IMG/VR virus record: IMGVR_UViG_3300033545_000002 | Coordinates: 1-64,000 of that record | Direction: 5' to 3' (one strand) | Source: a virus | DNA: 64,000 nt | Shown: one piece after another, positions 46,804 to 55,527 of the stretch | How positions within the stretch are numbered: the stretch's first letter is position 1 | Layout of the letters: each line of letters opens with the position of its first letter | Notes under the pieces: model-generated | The model's database searches: none | What the model was told of the DNA's origin: nothing | The model's input: the letters and a program-made list of their open reading frames with translations, nothing else | Program-made: the position numbers and the translations under genes

Positions 46804-47802
46804 TTATTTTAGCTTTGAAACCAATTCTTTAAATGATTGCGTTGCCATGAAAACCTGGTCCTCGATATAATGATCTAACATCCACTGAATCATTCCCTCT
46901 CCTTTTGCCTTGATGTCTGACATGATCAAGTTCTTTTTACCATTCACTTCCAAGGCAATGTGTCCGTCTTTTGTCAGATCCAATGCTTTGTAGGATTCTG
47001 CCTTTCTGAAAGCGTCCTCTACCCCTGCTTTGTACTGACCGATCAGGTAGAAAAAATCTACAGGTTCGGCATTGGCGTACTCTAAAAGAACTTTATAAAT
47101 CTGAAGGTCTCCTGACAACAGATTTGTGTCTCCGAATTCAGGCCTGTCCCCCATGATTTTGAACAAGTTCTTTATCTCGCTGGGCTTGTTCGAAAGGGTC
47201 TTAACGAATATGCCTGCATCGATACTGCTCTCAATCCTCTTTATCGAACCCTGATCAACGTGTTCATCCGTAATCTCGTAATATCTGTACCCTTTTATGG
47301 CCGGGTCCGGATTCTTTGATTTACTGTCCCTGCTTGAAGGATGAACCCGCAAGAAGGTGATAAACAACTCATCTTTTTTCGGATCAAACTTATTTTCACC
47401 GGCCGAAAGAACAATGGACGCTCCTTTTACATGATTCCCTTCCTGATTATCTCTTACGACGATCTTTTGAACATTCTGCTGGTATTCGAAATCCAATGAG
47501 CGGCTTTGGGGAAGATACCGAATTTCAATCGCATACCCTCCATTCGTTCCCCAATCCATGAATTCGATCTCTCCTTTGTATCCAGGCGTGTTAAACTCAA
47601 TCTCTGTCCCGTCAGCTTTAGGTTTTCCCGCAATCACTCTCCGTCCCCACACCCTGGCCTGATTGATGATCAAGTGACTCCCCACGGGAATATACCTTTT
47701 CATCTGTGGCCCCGTAGGCTCTCCTGTTTTCTTGTTTACCTGAGCAACGATTGCCTCTCCCGGCCTTTCGTTACCTACCTGGATAACATAACCTCCTGCC
47801 AT
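46804..47802 (-). CDS. Hypothetical protein next to capsid gene (332 aa)
   Basis: A charged, mixed alpha/beta protein. The N-terminal half has beta strands (YVIQVGNERPGEAIVAQVNK, KGEIEFMDWGTNGGYAIEIR); the C-terminal half is helical and Lys/Glu-rich (MIQWMLDHYIEDQVFMATQS). It has no Cys and resembles an assembly or capsid accessory protein. It lies 53 bases downstream of the capsid gene. No family recognised. Confidence 0.5.
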   Translation of the reverse strand: MAGGYVIQVGNERPGEAIVAQVNKKTGEPTGPQMKRYIPVGSHLIINQARVWGRRVIAGKPKADGTEIEFNTPGYKGEIEFMDWGTNGGYAIEIRYLPQSRSLDFEYQQNVQKIVVRDNQEGNHVKGASIVLSAGENKFDPKKDELFITFLRVHPSSRDSKSKNPDPAIKGYRYYEITDEHVDQGSIKRIESSIDAGIFVKTLSNKPSEIKNLFKIMGDRPEFGDTNLLSGDLQIYKVLLEYANAEPVDFFYLIGQYKAGVEDAFRKAESYKALDLTKDGHIALEVNGKKNLIMSDIKAKGEGMIQWMLDHYIEDQVFMATQSFKELVSKLK

Positions 47803-47855
47803 AAAACACCTTTTTAAAATTTCATCAAATGTTCGACCTCATATAAAGACTACCC

Positions 47856-49304
47856 TTAGTTGGTAGACTGTTTCGTCAAAAGGCCCAGTGCGGTCGGGCG
47901 GTGGAATTCGATTCCGTAGGTAGTGGAAACGTACACATTCAACGTACGGCCACCCTGTTTCCTGAAATCGAACTGCCAGATATTGTCTACCATTGCGGGT
48001 TCGGCACCTTCCAGATAGCAGAAGGTAATGAACGGAATGGTATTCCCGGCCTGATCCTTGAATTTGGCCAAAGGCATCATCAGGGCGAAATATTCCAGGA
48101 TATTACCATACCGACGGTGATCCAGAATGTCGATCATGTACGGGGTAAACTTGTATCCGAAGGCTTCGAAGTTCTTGAAGTCGAAGTAGGTGAAATCCCT
48201 TGCTCCTGTTCCGCCGGGGCCAAACAGTTCATAGACATAGTTCTGACCGGATGCGGCAATCATCAAACCGATGCTTTCCGACCAATCTTCCCAAAAGCCA
48301 AAGTCGTGAATCAGCATGTATTCGTTACAGCCATTCACCCGGCGAAGGGTCTTGATCATCCCGAAAAGGATCTGTTTCAGAGAAACGCTGGAAAAAATAT
48401 CATACCCGGCATTGAACATGCCGTAAGTTGTAGCTATAGGAACAAGTCCGTCCATGCCCTTCGCGTTGCCGTAGTCCCTTTGACCAAACAGCAAGTTGAT
48501 GTTCATGTTATCCTTGATGAACGCTTCGCATTGGCCATGAAGAGCAGGGATGTAGAAGAAATCCACCGCTTCCCCACGCGTATTCAGACCCTTGATGACT
48601 TTGAAGTCCCGGTCATACACGTAGTTGTTGATTTCCGACTGATCCACGAAGAACCCTTTTTCAAAGGTCTGGGCATACGCCTTGTACATCGTCGGAGGGT
48701 TCAAAACGAGACCTTCCGTAATGATATTGTTCGTATCCAGCATGGTATAATGCCGGAGCGGATCGATGATGATTGTGTATCGGGAATAAGCGGAAAAGTT
48801 GATCGATTGGCCGTTGATCGGCGTGAAGGTGACGACGTTGGTCGTCTTATTGACGGCAGTGATAAAGACTTTCTGCCGGTTAAGTTCCTTGATATAAGCG
48901 TAATAACCTTCTATGGGTTTGGTGTAGTTTCCAACTTGGCTAGACGAAAGCGCATCAATAGTGCCGGTCACCGGAGCGCCGGGAGCGCCTACATTGCTAT
49001 TCCCGTCTATTACAAAGGTCAGCGTATCGTAGGAATCGTATTCCAGCCAATAAAACTGATTGGCCGGAACGGTCCGATTTTCGGAACCAAACGCGGCCAT
49101 CATCTGCGAAAACAACGCTTCCGGGCTTCTCTCATCGTAGGGCATGATTACCTGAGCGCCAGAACCGCCCCTCAACTGCCGGATGGCAGGTAATAGAGCG
49201 GCTTGCTTTAGGGAGTCATACATGACTAGCGGTGTTTGACCCGCGATTACCTGATCTATCGAAAAGTTCCCAGCATCGCACTGGAAAGTGTTAAGATTCG
49301 CCAT
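47856..49304 (-). CDS. Major capsid protein (probable)
   Basis: 482 residues, directly after the scaffold-type gene (19-base gap), within the size range of HK97-fold capsid proteins. The N terminus is not a signal peptide. Strand/helix patterns such as QFYWLEYDSYDTLTFVIDG, TKPIEGYYAYIKELNRQKVF and a long helix-rich middle are consistent with the fold. The gene order portal, scaffold, this protein is the usual head operon. A long open frame on the opposite strand here is only an antisense shadow. Not proven by family match. Confidence 0.65.
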   Translation of the reverse strand: MANLNTFQCDAGNFSIDQVIAGQTPLVMYDSLKQAALLPAIRQLRGGSGAQVIMPYDERSPEALFSQMMAAFGSENRTVPANQFYWLEYDSYDTLTFVIDGNSNVGAPGAPVTGTIDALSSSQVGNYTKPIEGYYAYIKELNRQKVFITAVNKTTNVVTFTPINGQSINFSAYSRYTIIIDPLRHYTMLDTNNIITEGLVLNPPTMYKAYAQTFEKGFFVDQSEINNYVYDRDFKVIKGLNTRGEAVDFFYIPALHGQCEAFIKDNMNINLLFGQRDYGNAKGMDGLVPIATTYGMFNAGYDIFSSVSLKQILFGMIKTLRRVNGCNEYMLIHDFGFWEDWSESIGLMIAASGQNYVYELFGPGGTGARDFTYFDFKNFEAFGYKFTPYMIDILDHRRYGNILEYFALMMPLAKFKDQAGNTIPFITFCYLEGAEPAMVDNIWQFDFRKQGGRTLNVYVSTTYGIEFHRPTALGLLTKQSTN

Positions 49305-49323
49305 AAATTGTTTTATTTAAAAA

Positions 49324-50400
49324 CTACTTCTTTCCTTGTAAAGAATCCATCACTTGCTGCTGTGCGCTTCCTTTGTCTGCCCCGCCGGTTACTTTCGGAT
49401 CTTGTAACAATGGGAATGGATTTTTAGCCCCGACCGATCCTCTTTTGTAACCTTTTTCATCACCTCTTTTCAGGAACGTTTCAGCTATTTTTTGCAGTCC
49501 GGTTTCTCGTTGTGTAGACCAAATTTCGGCTTCCGCTTCTCTTTTGGCTATCTCTCCCAACTGCTTCAAATCACCCTTTTTGTATAACTGGAAGGTGCTG
49601 GCGTTCCTCATTTTCTTATCGACCTTCGCGTAAATTTCTTTGCGCTGGTCGTCCGTCAAGTCAATTTCCACCGGCACTGTATCCTCTCCGTCTTTGGTTT
49701 CGAACAGCTTGACTTTAGCCGGGATGTTCTCCTGAATGAATCCGGCCATCTTTTTGTTGTAGTCCGGGAGGTCATTCTTTATCGACCGATCTTCGTCAAA
49801 TTCTGTTTTTACCCTTGTATAAGAACTTTCCAGCGGGGAGCGCATTTCAGTCGCCTCTTTCGTTATTTTTGCTAGTCCCCTAGCCTTTGTTTTTTCGTTC
49901 GTGCTGTTCAGATGATACTCGGACTCAAAATCTTCTTTTGCCCTTGTTTCCACATCTGCCGGATCAACATCCGGATTTTCTGCTTTCCAGGCCGGGAGCC
50001 AGCTTTCGTAAACGGCGGTCCTGTCATCCTTTTGTTTCAGCGTTTCCAGTTTCGTAAATTCGTCGGGTTTCATCAGACCTTGCTCCACAGCGTATTTCTG
50101 CATTTCTACCCGGTATAGGTTTTCCCTTTTTTCTATTTCTTCTGAGCTTTCTAACTTGTCCTCTTTGGGCTTCAAACGCTCCTTCAGGGCGTCCAAGCTC
50201 TCTAATCCCAACTCTTCGAGTAATCCCTTGTATGGGTCAACTACGGGAGCATCTTCTTTCTTCTCGGTATTCGCGCCGCCTGCGGGAGCTACTACTGGTT
50301 CGACCTTCTTTTCTTCTGGATTTTTGACCTCGGTAGTTTCTTTTATTTTGGCGGCATGTTGGGTGACTATATCGTTCACCGTTAAAGTTTCATCTGCCAT
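49324..50400 (-). CDS. Scaffold-like head assembly protein (358 aa)
   Basis: I start it at the ATG at 50400 (MADETLTVNDIVTQHAAKIK); upstream extension crosses a promoter region. The protein is highly charged, Lys/Glu-rich and coiled-coil-like, with Ala/Pro-rich spacers and no Cys, typical of phage scaffolds. The C-terminal DPKVTGGADKGSAQQQVMDS could be the capsid-binding hook. It precedes the capsid gene. Confidence 0.6.
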   Translation of the reverse strand: MADETLTVNDIVTQHAAKIKETTEVKNPEEKKVEPVVAPAGGANTEKKEDAPVVDPYKGLLEELGLESLDALKERLKPKEDKLESSEEIEKRENLYRVEMQKYAVEQGLMKPDEFTKLETLKQKDDRTAVYESWLPAWKAENPDVDPADVETRAKEDFESEYHLNSTNEKTKARGLAKITKEATEMRSPLESSYTRVKTEFDEDRSIKNDLPDYNKKMAGFIQENIPAKVKLFETKDGEDTVPVEIDLTDDQRKEIYAKVDKKMRNASTFQLYKKGDLKQLGEIAKREAEAEIWSTQRETGLQKIAETFLKRGDEKGYKRGSVGAKNPFPLLQDPKVTGGADKGSAQQQVMDSLQGKK

Positions 50401-50449
50401 GTAAAACGCTTTATAGTAGTAAAATAAAGGGTGTTTTATTAATAATTTG

Positions 50450-50457
50450 TATGTTTG
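50450..50457 (+). promoter_or_regulatory. Candidate -7 box of a rightward promoter
   Basis: TATGTTTG matches TAnnTTTG exactly, 43 bases upstream of the rightward gene at 50501, in a 100-base gap between divergent genes. No clear -33 TTTG at the usual distance, so support is partial. Confidence 0.3.
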
Positions 50458-50500
50458 TGGCAACAAAACCCATTATTTTTAATTTCAACTCCAAAAATCT

Positions 50501-50809
50501 ATGCCTAGAAACAACCGTATTGTTGAAATTTATAAAGGCATTATCATCCGAGAAAGCAATATTTACAGTCAACGTTTCAATGCGGTGCAGTACAAAATGC
50601 TAATACTGGACTCGGAAAGGACCGGTTTGCCAATAAGCCAAATTTTATCACTAAGCTCTAAGCCATGTGAAAAATGCGTTAATATAGATGTGATAGCCTA
50701 TAATCAAGATTCACAAAAAGTATCTATCAAAAGAGGGATATTATACGACAACGGAAAGCAGCGAAGTGGAGTTTCAATCATAAAACAAGCTCATGCAAAA
50801 ACCAAATGA
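50501..50809 (+). CDS. Hypothetical rightward protein in the head region (102 aa)
   Basis: A basic beta/alpha protein (MPRNNRIVEIYKGIIIRESN...) with a CEKC pair near residue 57. It is one of only two rightward genes between 5.3 and 64 kb and sits between scaffold and portal. The opposite orientation suggests independent control or later insertion. Its end overlaps the next gene by 17 bases. No family recognised. Confidence 0.5.
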   Translation: MPRNNRIVEIYKGIIIRESNIYSQRFNAVQYKMLILDSERTGLPISQILSLSSKPCEKCVNIDVIAYNQDSQKVSIKRGILYDNGKQRSGVSIIKQAHAKTK

Positions 50810-51512
50810 TTCAATTATTCTCGCCCAAAAGATGCTTCTTGATTTGGAGAAAAATTATCTTCCTGATCTAGAACTTATAAACCTTCACACAATCTTTCGT
50901 CCTGTATACAAACATAATCTTACCATATTAAATCAGAATGCTATTGTCGCTTTCGTAATATTCGCATATTCTGAAGAAAGTCCTTGGTTAAACCCCCGTC
51001 AAGATCGTTTGGCGAATAAGAAATACATTTTATCGGGTATCAGCGTAGATCCCTCCCATAGGATTTACAAAGAAATTATCGAATATCAAAATGACGCCAT
51101 ACAGGAAGTCATTCTTAATTACTTACTTTTCTGCACCGATTCCAGATGGCGGGAAATTATTTCTTTATTGGAGTACCATGATAAAATGTTCCTATTCTGT
51201 AATCAACGAACTTCCGACAAGCAAAAAACCGGCACTTCTGTAGCCGAGGGAGGGGCGATAACTGAAACTTTTGAATATATCGATCAAATAGATGTAGCCA
51301 AAATAAATAAAGAGAAAGGAGAGTTGATGATTAAAGCCATTGAAGCCAGGCAAAAAGCTGAAACACTTCTCAAGACATTAGAAAGTGATTATCAAAAAAC
51401 CGATTCGGCAACGCAGTCTGATTTTGGTTTTCAATTTTCCGATGTCCGCAAGTACGATCCCCTAAAATGGGAAGATCGTATCCGTCGTAGACATCAGGAA
51501 AATAAATCTTAG
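50793..51512 (+). CDS. Hypothetical rightward protein (239 aa)
   Basis: An acidic/helical protein (MQKPNDSIILAQKMLLDLEK...). The middle shows a beta/alpha pattern and residues 165-200 are a Lys/Glu coiled helix (KINKEKGELMIKAIEARQKA). It is coupled to the 102-aa gene and its end overlaps the portal gene's end by 4 bases (convergent). Function unknown; perhaps a head accessory. Confidence 0.5.
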   Translation: MQKPNDSIILAQKMLLDLEKNYLPDLELINLHTIFRPVYKHNLTILNQNAIVAFVIFAYSEESPWLNPRQDRLANKKYILSGISVDPSHRIYKEIIEYQNDAIQEVILNYLLFCTDSRWREIISLLEYHDKMFLFCNQRTSDKQKTGTSVAEGGAITETFEYIDQIDVAKINKEKGELMIKAIEARQKAETLLKTLESDYQKTDSATQSDFGFQFSDVRKYDPLKWEDRIRRRHQENKS

Positions 51513-54031
51513 ACCGACGCCGGTTGCAATGCATCAGCCGTCTCGTTCTGTCGCTGTAATTGGGCCTTGTTGTTATCTGCGGAAATTTTATTATTCTTAA
51601 GTTGTTCTTTCTGAGTGGCCATTGTCTGAGCCTTTAATTTATTTTCCAGATCCAACAACCTAGCATCTATACTTCCCTGATTGTTTTGGTTTTGGTCCTT
51701 TCCGTCTGCTTTTGCTTTTTGAAGGGCTTGTGCTATTTTTAGATCAGCATCTTTCTGCTCCATTATCTGTTGGTGCTGTAGCTCGGCTTGTGCCGCGGCC
51801 TCCTTCTTTTTCTTAGTGAGCGACATTCTCATCAGACAGAACGATTCCTTCCAGTTGTCAGCCCCCAATAGCAAATATAAAATATCTTCATCTAACTTTC
51901 CTTGTGCTACTAAGTTTTCGGCTAACTTCATAACAAATTCTTTTTTACCAGAATTGTCCACATAGTTTATGGACAACCCAACCGACTCGGGAGGCACATC
52001 CTCCATCCCTTCAATTAATAATCCGTCTGTCACCCCGAGTATATTTCTAAACTCATCGTAACGATCAGTTATTCCCAATTCCTTCGATTCTTCGCCACAC
52101 ATCAAAATGTATCGAACAAATCTTTCAGCGGTGGCCTTCACGATAAATTCATAAGCCTTCTGTAAGAACCATTTAGAATTGTCGCTACCTTTAACGGCCT
52201 CTTGAATTCCGGTTGTAGTTACGCGAGGCTTTGCCGCGTTGGGATCATTCCCGAGTGCAATATTAAGTTGACTATAAAGATTTACTATTTGTCCGAGAAA
52301 TTTATCCGCCCTGTCTAACCACCCATTCTTATAAACCAATATCAATTTTTGAGGGTCTATAATCTGCTTGCCCTGCTTGTCAACCATTTTTAAAAATCCT
52401 TTCCCAGACTGTTTTATCATCCTGAATTGTTCTTGAGCGGCCTCTACTTCGTTCCCACCTGTCGGTTCTGTTCCTTCACCAGGATTAATGGCGTTTTCCT
52501 CATCGACTGAGGCCAATAATCCACCCATCAATTCATCTGAAAGTATTGTAGCGTCAATATCGTTAACTAAACAGTTTTGATAAGAATTCCATGCGAAATT
52601 TATCTTTCCCATGTACGCCTGTACAATATCGGTAGTGGATGCCTGTTTAGAGTTGTCGTAAATAACAAGTGGACATTTCGAGTATCGCCCATCCTCTCCG
52701 GTCCTAAATTGATCTTGATTTTTTCTTATATCGAAAATAAAGTTAGCCTGCCATGCATAGTCAGCATTGGATAACTGGGCATCGGTCGGGGGTATATAAT
52801 AAAAACTACGCCAAACGTTGTAATTTTTTTCTTTTCGCTGTATTTCATATTGATTTTTGACATAGACATCCCATGTCATTCCCGTTCGTTCGTAGTTTGG
52901 CCAATTGGCAACCACCTCATCCATGTTTATTTCATAGTCCTGAGACAAAACACCACATCTGCCTATTCTAATCATAGCATCATCTCTTATTCGATTGGGT
53001 CTTTCTACGTTTTCAATCCAATCAATACCATGACTAGTCCCTTGACTTTTATTCCAAAGGAAAACTTCTTTTAGCTTTTCCGGCTTCAATCCGAATCCGC
53101 ATGTTTTTACAAAGTCAGCAAAAGTTATCTCATATTCAATGAAATAATACTGAATATCTTCACCATCTTTTCTTCGAAATGGGCTGATAAATAAAATGGC
53201 CGGATCAAATCCCTCTATCACTGGCCGTCCGGTTATCCTGTCGGTATACCATTCTAAACATTCTTTATTAAAGTGCCTGAGATTATCAAAGACTTCATCC
53301 GCCCATCGATCATCCCAGCGGTTGAGTTTGAACATATAGTAATCGATGCCTTTTTCAATAGCCTGTTCATAATCCCCCTTATAGACCATTTCGTTATAAA
53401 GCATCAAATCTTCATTGCTCTCGATTTTGTTTTTTATTAGGTCGGAAAATTTTGAAACTACGTCGTTACCCATCTCCTTTCCGTCGTTTCCTTTTTGTTG
53501 GTGTTCTGAAAAGTTTTTGATCCACTTGTATGGATCTTGACTTTCGGAGATGCCTGGGATACCCAACTCTTTACAAAAGTCATTGATGATCCAACGAACT
53601 TGACGGCTATAAAGGGCCTTATAGCTGTCTCTCATCTTACGTGTCTTAGAGTATTTATCGGTAAAATTGGCTTCTATCTGTTTGCCCATGCGCTGAATTT
53701 CGGCCCGCATGTTATTGAGTAAGTGAATATAGACCGGATTGGCTTTTCGATCAGCGGTTACATAGGTGGCAAGTCCGCCGCCGCCTTCGGGAGTTATGGG
53801 ATCAAACATTTGATCCATTTCTTTTTCATCAATCTCTAGCAAATCTGTCTTTCTGTATTTTATCGCCCGCTTGGGATCAAGAAACCTCTTACAATTTTTC
53901 TTTGCAAAATAAATTACCTGAGCCGCCCAGACCTCATTCTTAAGGTCAATCGGGAAATACGATAAATCACTGAAAAAATTGGTCCTATCTTTAAGGGAGG
54001 GCTTTTTCGAGTCTTTTTTCTCCTTGGCCAT
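51509..54031 (-). CDS. Portal protein (probable)
   Basis: 840 residues, longer than most portals but in the range seen in large Bacteroidetes podovirus-type phages. Trp/Asp-rich alpha/beta core (PVYIHLLNNMRAEIQRMGKQ, FNKECLEWYTDRITGRPVIE, RNQDQFRTGEDGRYSKCPLV) and a long C-terminal Lys/Gln-rich helical tail (KKKKEAAAQAELQHQQIMEQ) as in portal barrels. Position between terminase/GroES genes and scaffold/capsid is the normal portal slot. No direct family match is possible here. Confidence 0.6.
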   Translation of the reverse strand: MAKEKKDSKKPSLKDRTNFFSDLSYFPIDLKNEVWAAQVIYFAKKNCKRFLDPKRAIKYRKTDLLEIDEKEMDQMFDPITPEGGGGLATYVTADRKANPVYIHLLNNMRAEIQRMGKQIEANFTDKYSKTRKMRDSYKALYSRQVRWIINDFCKELGIPGISESQDPYKWIKNFSEHQQKGNDGKEMGNDVVSKFSDLIKNKIESNEDLMLYNEMVYKGDYEQAIEKGIDYYMFKLNRWDDRWADEVFDNLRHFNKECLEWYTDRITGRPVIEGFDPAILFISPFRRKDGEDIQYYFIEYEITFADFVKTCGFGLKPEKLKEVFLWNKSQGTSHGIDWIENVERPNRIRDDAMIRIGRCGVLSQDYEINMDEVVANWPNYERTGMTWDVYVKNQYEIQRKEKNYNVWRSFYYIPPTDAQLSNADYAWQANFIFDIRKNQDQFRTGEDGRYSKCPLVIYDNSKQASTTDIVQAYMGKINFAWNSYQNCLVNDIDATILSDELMGGLLASVDEENAINPGEGTEPTGGNEVEAAQEQFRMIKQSGKGFLKMVDKQGKQIIDPQKLILVYKNGWLDRADKFLGQIVNLYSQLNIALGNDPNAAKPRVTTTGIQEAVKGSDNSKWFLQKAYEFIVKATAERFVRYILMCGEESKELGITDRYDEFRNILGVTDGLLIEGMEDVPPESVGLSINYVDNSGKKEFVMKLAENLVAQGKLDEDILYLLLGADNWKESFCLMRMSLTKKKKEAAAQAELQHQQIMEQKDADLKIAQALQKAKADGKDQNQNNQGSIDARLLDLENKLKAQTMATQKEQLKNNKISADNNKAQLQRQNETADALQPASV

Positions 54032-54082
54032 TTACAGAATTTCTATAAAACTAGCAAATATTTCTATTTTCTGCGGAAAAAT

Positions 54083-54499
54083 TCAGTTTAGCAGCAACCC
54101 AGCGTTTTCTACAAGAAGGAGTTCGGCGGCATCGTAGTTGTTGGAGTAGTGGTCTTTTAGCCGTTCAAAAAGCTGCATAAACCAGTTGAAATAGTAGGAG
54201 CCATACCAATTTTCTTGAATGAACTTCGCGGCATCTAAGGCAAGATCATTATCGTTTCGCAGGTCATAAAATCGCATCAGCCATGACTTGTAATCCTTTG
54301 ATACTTCTATATACGTGATGTATCGACCGCAGACGCATATCTGGATAGCATAGGGCAAATTTCCGTTCTCCAATTCAACCATAAAGCCGTCAAAATAAGA
54401 TTGACTTATCAGCATTAGATTATGAGAGACGGAACGAGAATCGGTCGCCTCACCAATTAATCCGCTTTCGTTGATCTTATTTACAAGAAATTTCGTCAT
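54083..54499 (-). CDS. Hypothetical protein (138 aa)
   Basis: An alpha/beta protein with many aromatic residues (SYFDGFMVELENGNLPYAIQ, YGSYYFNWFMQLFERLKDHY). It overlaps the GroES-like gene by 23 bases and precedes the portal gene. It may help head assembly; no family recognised. Confidence 0.5.
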   Translation of the reverse strand: MTKFLVNKINESGLIGEATDSRSVSHNLMLISQSYFDGFMVELENGNLPYAIQICVCGRYITYIEVSKDYKSWLMRFYDLRNDNDLALDAAKFIQENWYGSYYFNWFMQLFERLKDHYSNNYDAAELLLVENAGLLLN

Positions 54500-55220
54500 C
54501 AGCTAAAAGTATATCCCCTTTAAATGCGACGGCAATACGATACGCCGCTATTTCTCTGTCGAACCAATCGTCCTTTTTCAAAAAAATTGCCTGCCCGCAT
54601 TTGAAAATACAATCTTCAGGAACGGCAATCACTTTTCTGACTACGACTGGATTTGTTTCCCTCATTGCTTCCCCTCTTGCACTTACTATTTTTAGGTAAT
54701 CTGGTTTGTACTCCATAAAAACATATGGGTCGAACGGAATCAATTCCTCCCCTCTCACAATCCCCAATATCCTGGATATATGATTATAATCTCCTTTTAC
54801 CCATGCTCTCCTTCCATTAATAAGGGGTGAGTTTGTATCATGGTAGGTCGTGTGCGCCACTATAGAAATCAATTGGTCCTTTTTTACAAAACCTATGCAG
54901 TCGTCGGTCAAATTAGACACGAGATAATCCAGAATAAGTGTGTCCCCTACTTCTACATCATGCACACTTATCCCCACAGCTATGCACTCTCCTACACAAA
55001 CGTTTTGTTGAAATCTTCGCTCGTACCCCTCCTCAAAATGGATCGGCTCGAAGAATAATCTTTTCTTCGTCCCATCTTCTAGGACAATTTCCTTGCTGAT
55101 CAAATCCTGAATCTGCTGTTGTGTGATCCGGATAAGTACACGGTCTGGAGCCGGGATGATAGATAGCCGATCATAGAAATGGTTAACCCTATCGAATACG
55201 CTTCTTTTATTTTTTCCCAT
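54477..55220 (-). CDS. GroES-like protein, long form (247 aa)
   Basis: A GroES-type barrel is readable at residues ~18-115: SIIPAPDRVLIRITQQQI, NVCVGECIAVGISVHDVEVG, DTLILDYLV, then KKDQLISIVA. The second half (GEELIPFDPYVFMEYKPDYL to GDILLADDEI) repeats similar barrel features, so it may be a double or extended co-chaperonin. The 98-aa GroES-like gene is directly upstream with a 14-base overlap. Phage GroES proteins (such as T4 gp31) replace host GroES to fold large capsid proteins. The extended half is of unknown function. Confidence 0.6.
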   Translation of the reverse strand: MGKNKRSVFDRVNHFYDRLSIIPAPDRVLIRITQQQIQDLISKEIVLEDGTKKRLFFEPIHFEEGYERRFQQNVCVGECIAVGISVHDVEVGDTLILDYLVSNLTDDCIGFVKKDQLISIVAHTTYHDTNSPLINGRRAWVKGDYNHISRILGIVRGEELIPFDPYVFMEYKPDYLKIVSARGEAMRETNPVVVRKVIAVPEDCIFKCGQAIFLKKDDWFDREIAAYRIAVAFKGDILLADDEISCK

Positions 55221-55503
55221 CTGTCACGAATTTGCAAAGAATGTTCTGATGATTTATGGTAAAATAAACCTTCCCATCCTCTTCTATTTTAGTGCTTGCG
55301 GCCCGATAAAATGACACAAAGTCCCCCTTTTTCCAGAACTTCACATCGTCGCCGACCGCAAATATAGTTCCCCGATTCTGGGCTTTTTTTTCGTTCTCTT
55401 TTTGAATATCCGACTTGACTATTTTTGTTTCTCCTAAATCAATTTCATCCTCTAATTTTTCAGGGATGATTAACACTAAGTCTAAGTTTGGAACCGGGAT
55501 CAT
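55207..55503 (-). CDS. GroES-like co-chaperonin (98 aa)
   Basis: Same length as bacterial GroES (about 97 aa). Matches: PVPNLDLVLIIPEKLEDEID at the start, GTIFAVGDDVKFWKKGDFVS with the roof-loop/turn, FYRAASTKIEEDGKVYFTIN, and NHQNILCKFV at the end, in the GroES order. A mobile loop is represented by ETKIVKSDIQKENEKKAQ. It would cap GroEL to help fold capsid protein. It lies just after the terminase gene in the head operon. Confidence 0.7.
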   Translation of the reverse strand: MIPVPNLDLVLIIPEKLEDEIDLGETKIVKSDIQKENEKKAQNRGTIFAVGDDVKFWKKGDFVSFYRAASTKIEEDGKVYFTINHQNILCKFVTDGKK

Positions 55504-55527
55504 ATATTTATTTTTGTTTTTTATTTA

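Noticed and set aside
47901-49193. 430-codon open frame on the plus strand across the capsid gene
   Set aside because: It is fully antisense to the capsid gene, has no domain pattern and no spacing or operon context; long antisense frames are common opposite codon-biased genes.
50401-50466. 22-residue extension of the scaffold-like protein
   Set aside because: It lies in the intergenic promoter region and adds a hydrophobic segment unlike a scaffold.
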